Assembly: GCA_934444485.1 (NCBI GenBank)
Contig: CAKSCN010000005.1
Span: 1-36,911, forward strand
Direction: 5' to 3'
Source: an uncultured Eubacteriales bacterium
GTDB taxonomy: Bacteria > Bacillota > Clostridia > Oscillospirales > CAG-382
Length of the DNA stretch: 36,911 nt
Below are positions 36,563 through 36,911 of this stretch, piece after piece. Both the position numbers and the translations under genes were made by a program. Positions within the stretch are counted from its first letter, which is position 1; each line of letters starts with the position of its first letter. The notes under the pieces are model-generated. The model saw only the letters and a program-made list of their open reading frames with translations. It was not told where the DNA came from and searched no databases.

Positions 36563-36911
36563 TCATTTCATCCTTTCTATTGCAACTAATATGTAGTCTT
36601 CATCGTGACAGTTGAGTTGTAACTGCTGCACATACTTCTTGCTATCGTCATCAAAGAACAGTCCTTTGAGGGAATCAATAATGAGTTTCGCATAGGTTGA
36701 ATCATTGTCGATATCCAACCTATCGTTAAACCATATCTTCACCCCAACAGGGACATTGAACTTTGAAATCGGAACATTTTGTTTCGAAAGTTCGCTTCGT
36801 ACAAGCTTATGCCAGTATTCAGCGTCTTTTTGTCTCACCGCCCAATGCTTTCCCGCGTAGTATGCGTTTAGTCCGTAGCGTCTGTTCCATGCGGTCTTTC
36901 CGGCTTTGGTC
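36563..36911 (-). CDS. rusA: RusA-like Holliday-junction resolvase, 5' truncated by the window
   Basis: The frame is open to the window edge, so the N terminus is missing or lies elsewhere. About 115 residues are visible: NRRYGLNAYYAGKHWAVRQ, VKIWFNDRLDIDNDS with YAKLIIDSLKGLFFDDDSKKYV. The D-I-D-N and D-D pair separated by a K-x-x-x-D-x-L-K/x-G helix are the catalytic set of RusA endonucleases, which resolve junctions in replicating or recombining phage DNA. A GTG at 36838 would remove the YAGKHW segment and is not the start. If the molecule is circular, the gene would continue at the start of the window. Confidence 0.82.
   Translation of the reverse strand, partial: TKAGKTAWNRRYGLNAYYAGKHWAVRQKDAEYWHKLVRSELSKQNVPISKFNVPVGVKIWFNDRLDIDNDSTYAKLIIDSLKGLFFDDDSKKYVQQLQLNCHDEDYILVAIERMK

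Noticed and set aside
1..36911. Integrase, excisionase pair, att sites, CI-like repressor or cas genes
   Set aside because: Looked for on both strands; none seen, so I do not claim integration.

Overview
The window reads as most or all of the genome of a temperate siphophage from a gut-type low-GC Firmicute (Eubacteriales/Oscillospirales-like by protein style, consensus TTGACA/TATAAT promoters and strong GGAGG ribosome sites). It appears to live as a phage-plasmid. There is a complete long-tailed virion and lysis module, no integrase and no recognisable attachment site, but there is an iteron-controlled Rep_3 plasmid initiator.

Layout. (1) 1-3260, minus strand: an accessory/early cluster of small unrecognised proteins ending in a helix-turn-helix regulator. 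A solitary 33-nt type I-C-like CRISPR repeat (3008-3040, plus strand) lies within it. (2) 3266-3790: a divergent control region and an Arc-type ribbon-helix-helix repressor. (3) 3860-27800, plus strand: one late programme running terminase small subunit, RNase H-like pseudoenzyme, terminase large subunit, portal, minor head protein, scaffold, decoration protein, capsid, connectors, tail tube, frameshifted tail chaperones, tape measure, baseplate and fibres (one with an SGNH esterase), an M23 lysin fused to a phosphodiester-glycosidase-like domain, and holin-like membrane proteins. (4) 27800-30971: a sigma-region-4-like protein and five late accessory genes. (5) 30972-34107: plasmid/RNA region with a predicted ~75-nt minus-strand small RNA, five 22-bp iterons, four 12-bp repeats, rep, a HTH/coiled-coil partner gene, and then a ~385-nt noncoding unit with its own consensus promoter and terminator that contains two tRNA-like elements, followed by two tiny helical proteins. 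(6) 34142-36911, minus strand: zinc-ribbon protein, SSB, SPFH/band-7 membrane protein, two small membrane proteins, a DUF6378-like protein and a 5'-truncated RusA resolvase.

How it works together. The minus-strand genes at both ends point the same way and would join into one early operon if the molecule is circular. Several promoters carry an inverted repeat in the spacer between -35 and -10, suggesting occlusion by dedicated repressors (the RHH and HTH proteins are candidates). The plus-strand late operon builds and releases the virion. Rep, iterons and the associated RNAs would maintain the prophage extrachromosomally.

Most unusual: the lone CRISPR repeat (candidate RNA anti-CRISPR), the promoter-to-terminator noncoding locus with short tRNA-like folds, and the small-RNA unit with an SD-AUG-UAA minigene. 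All function statements come from reading the sequence by eye; no searches or folding programs were run.
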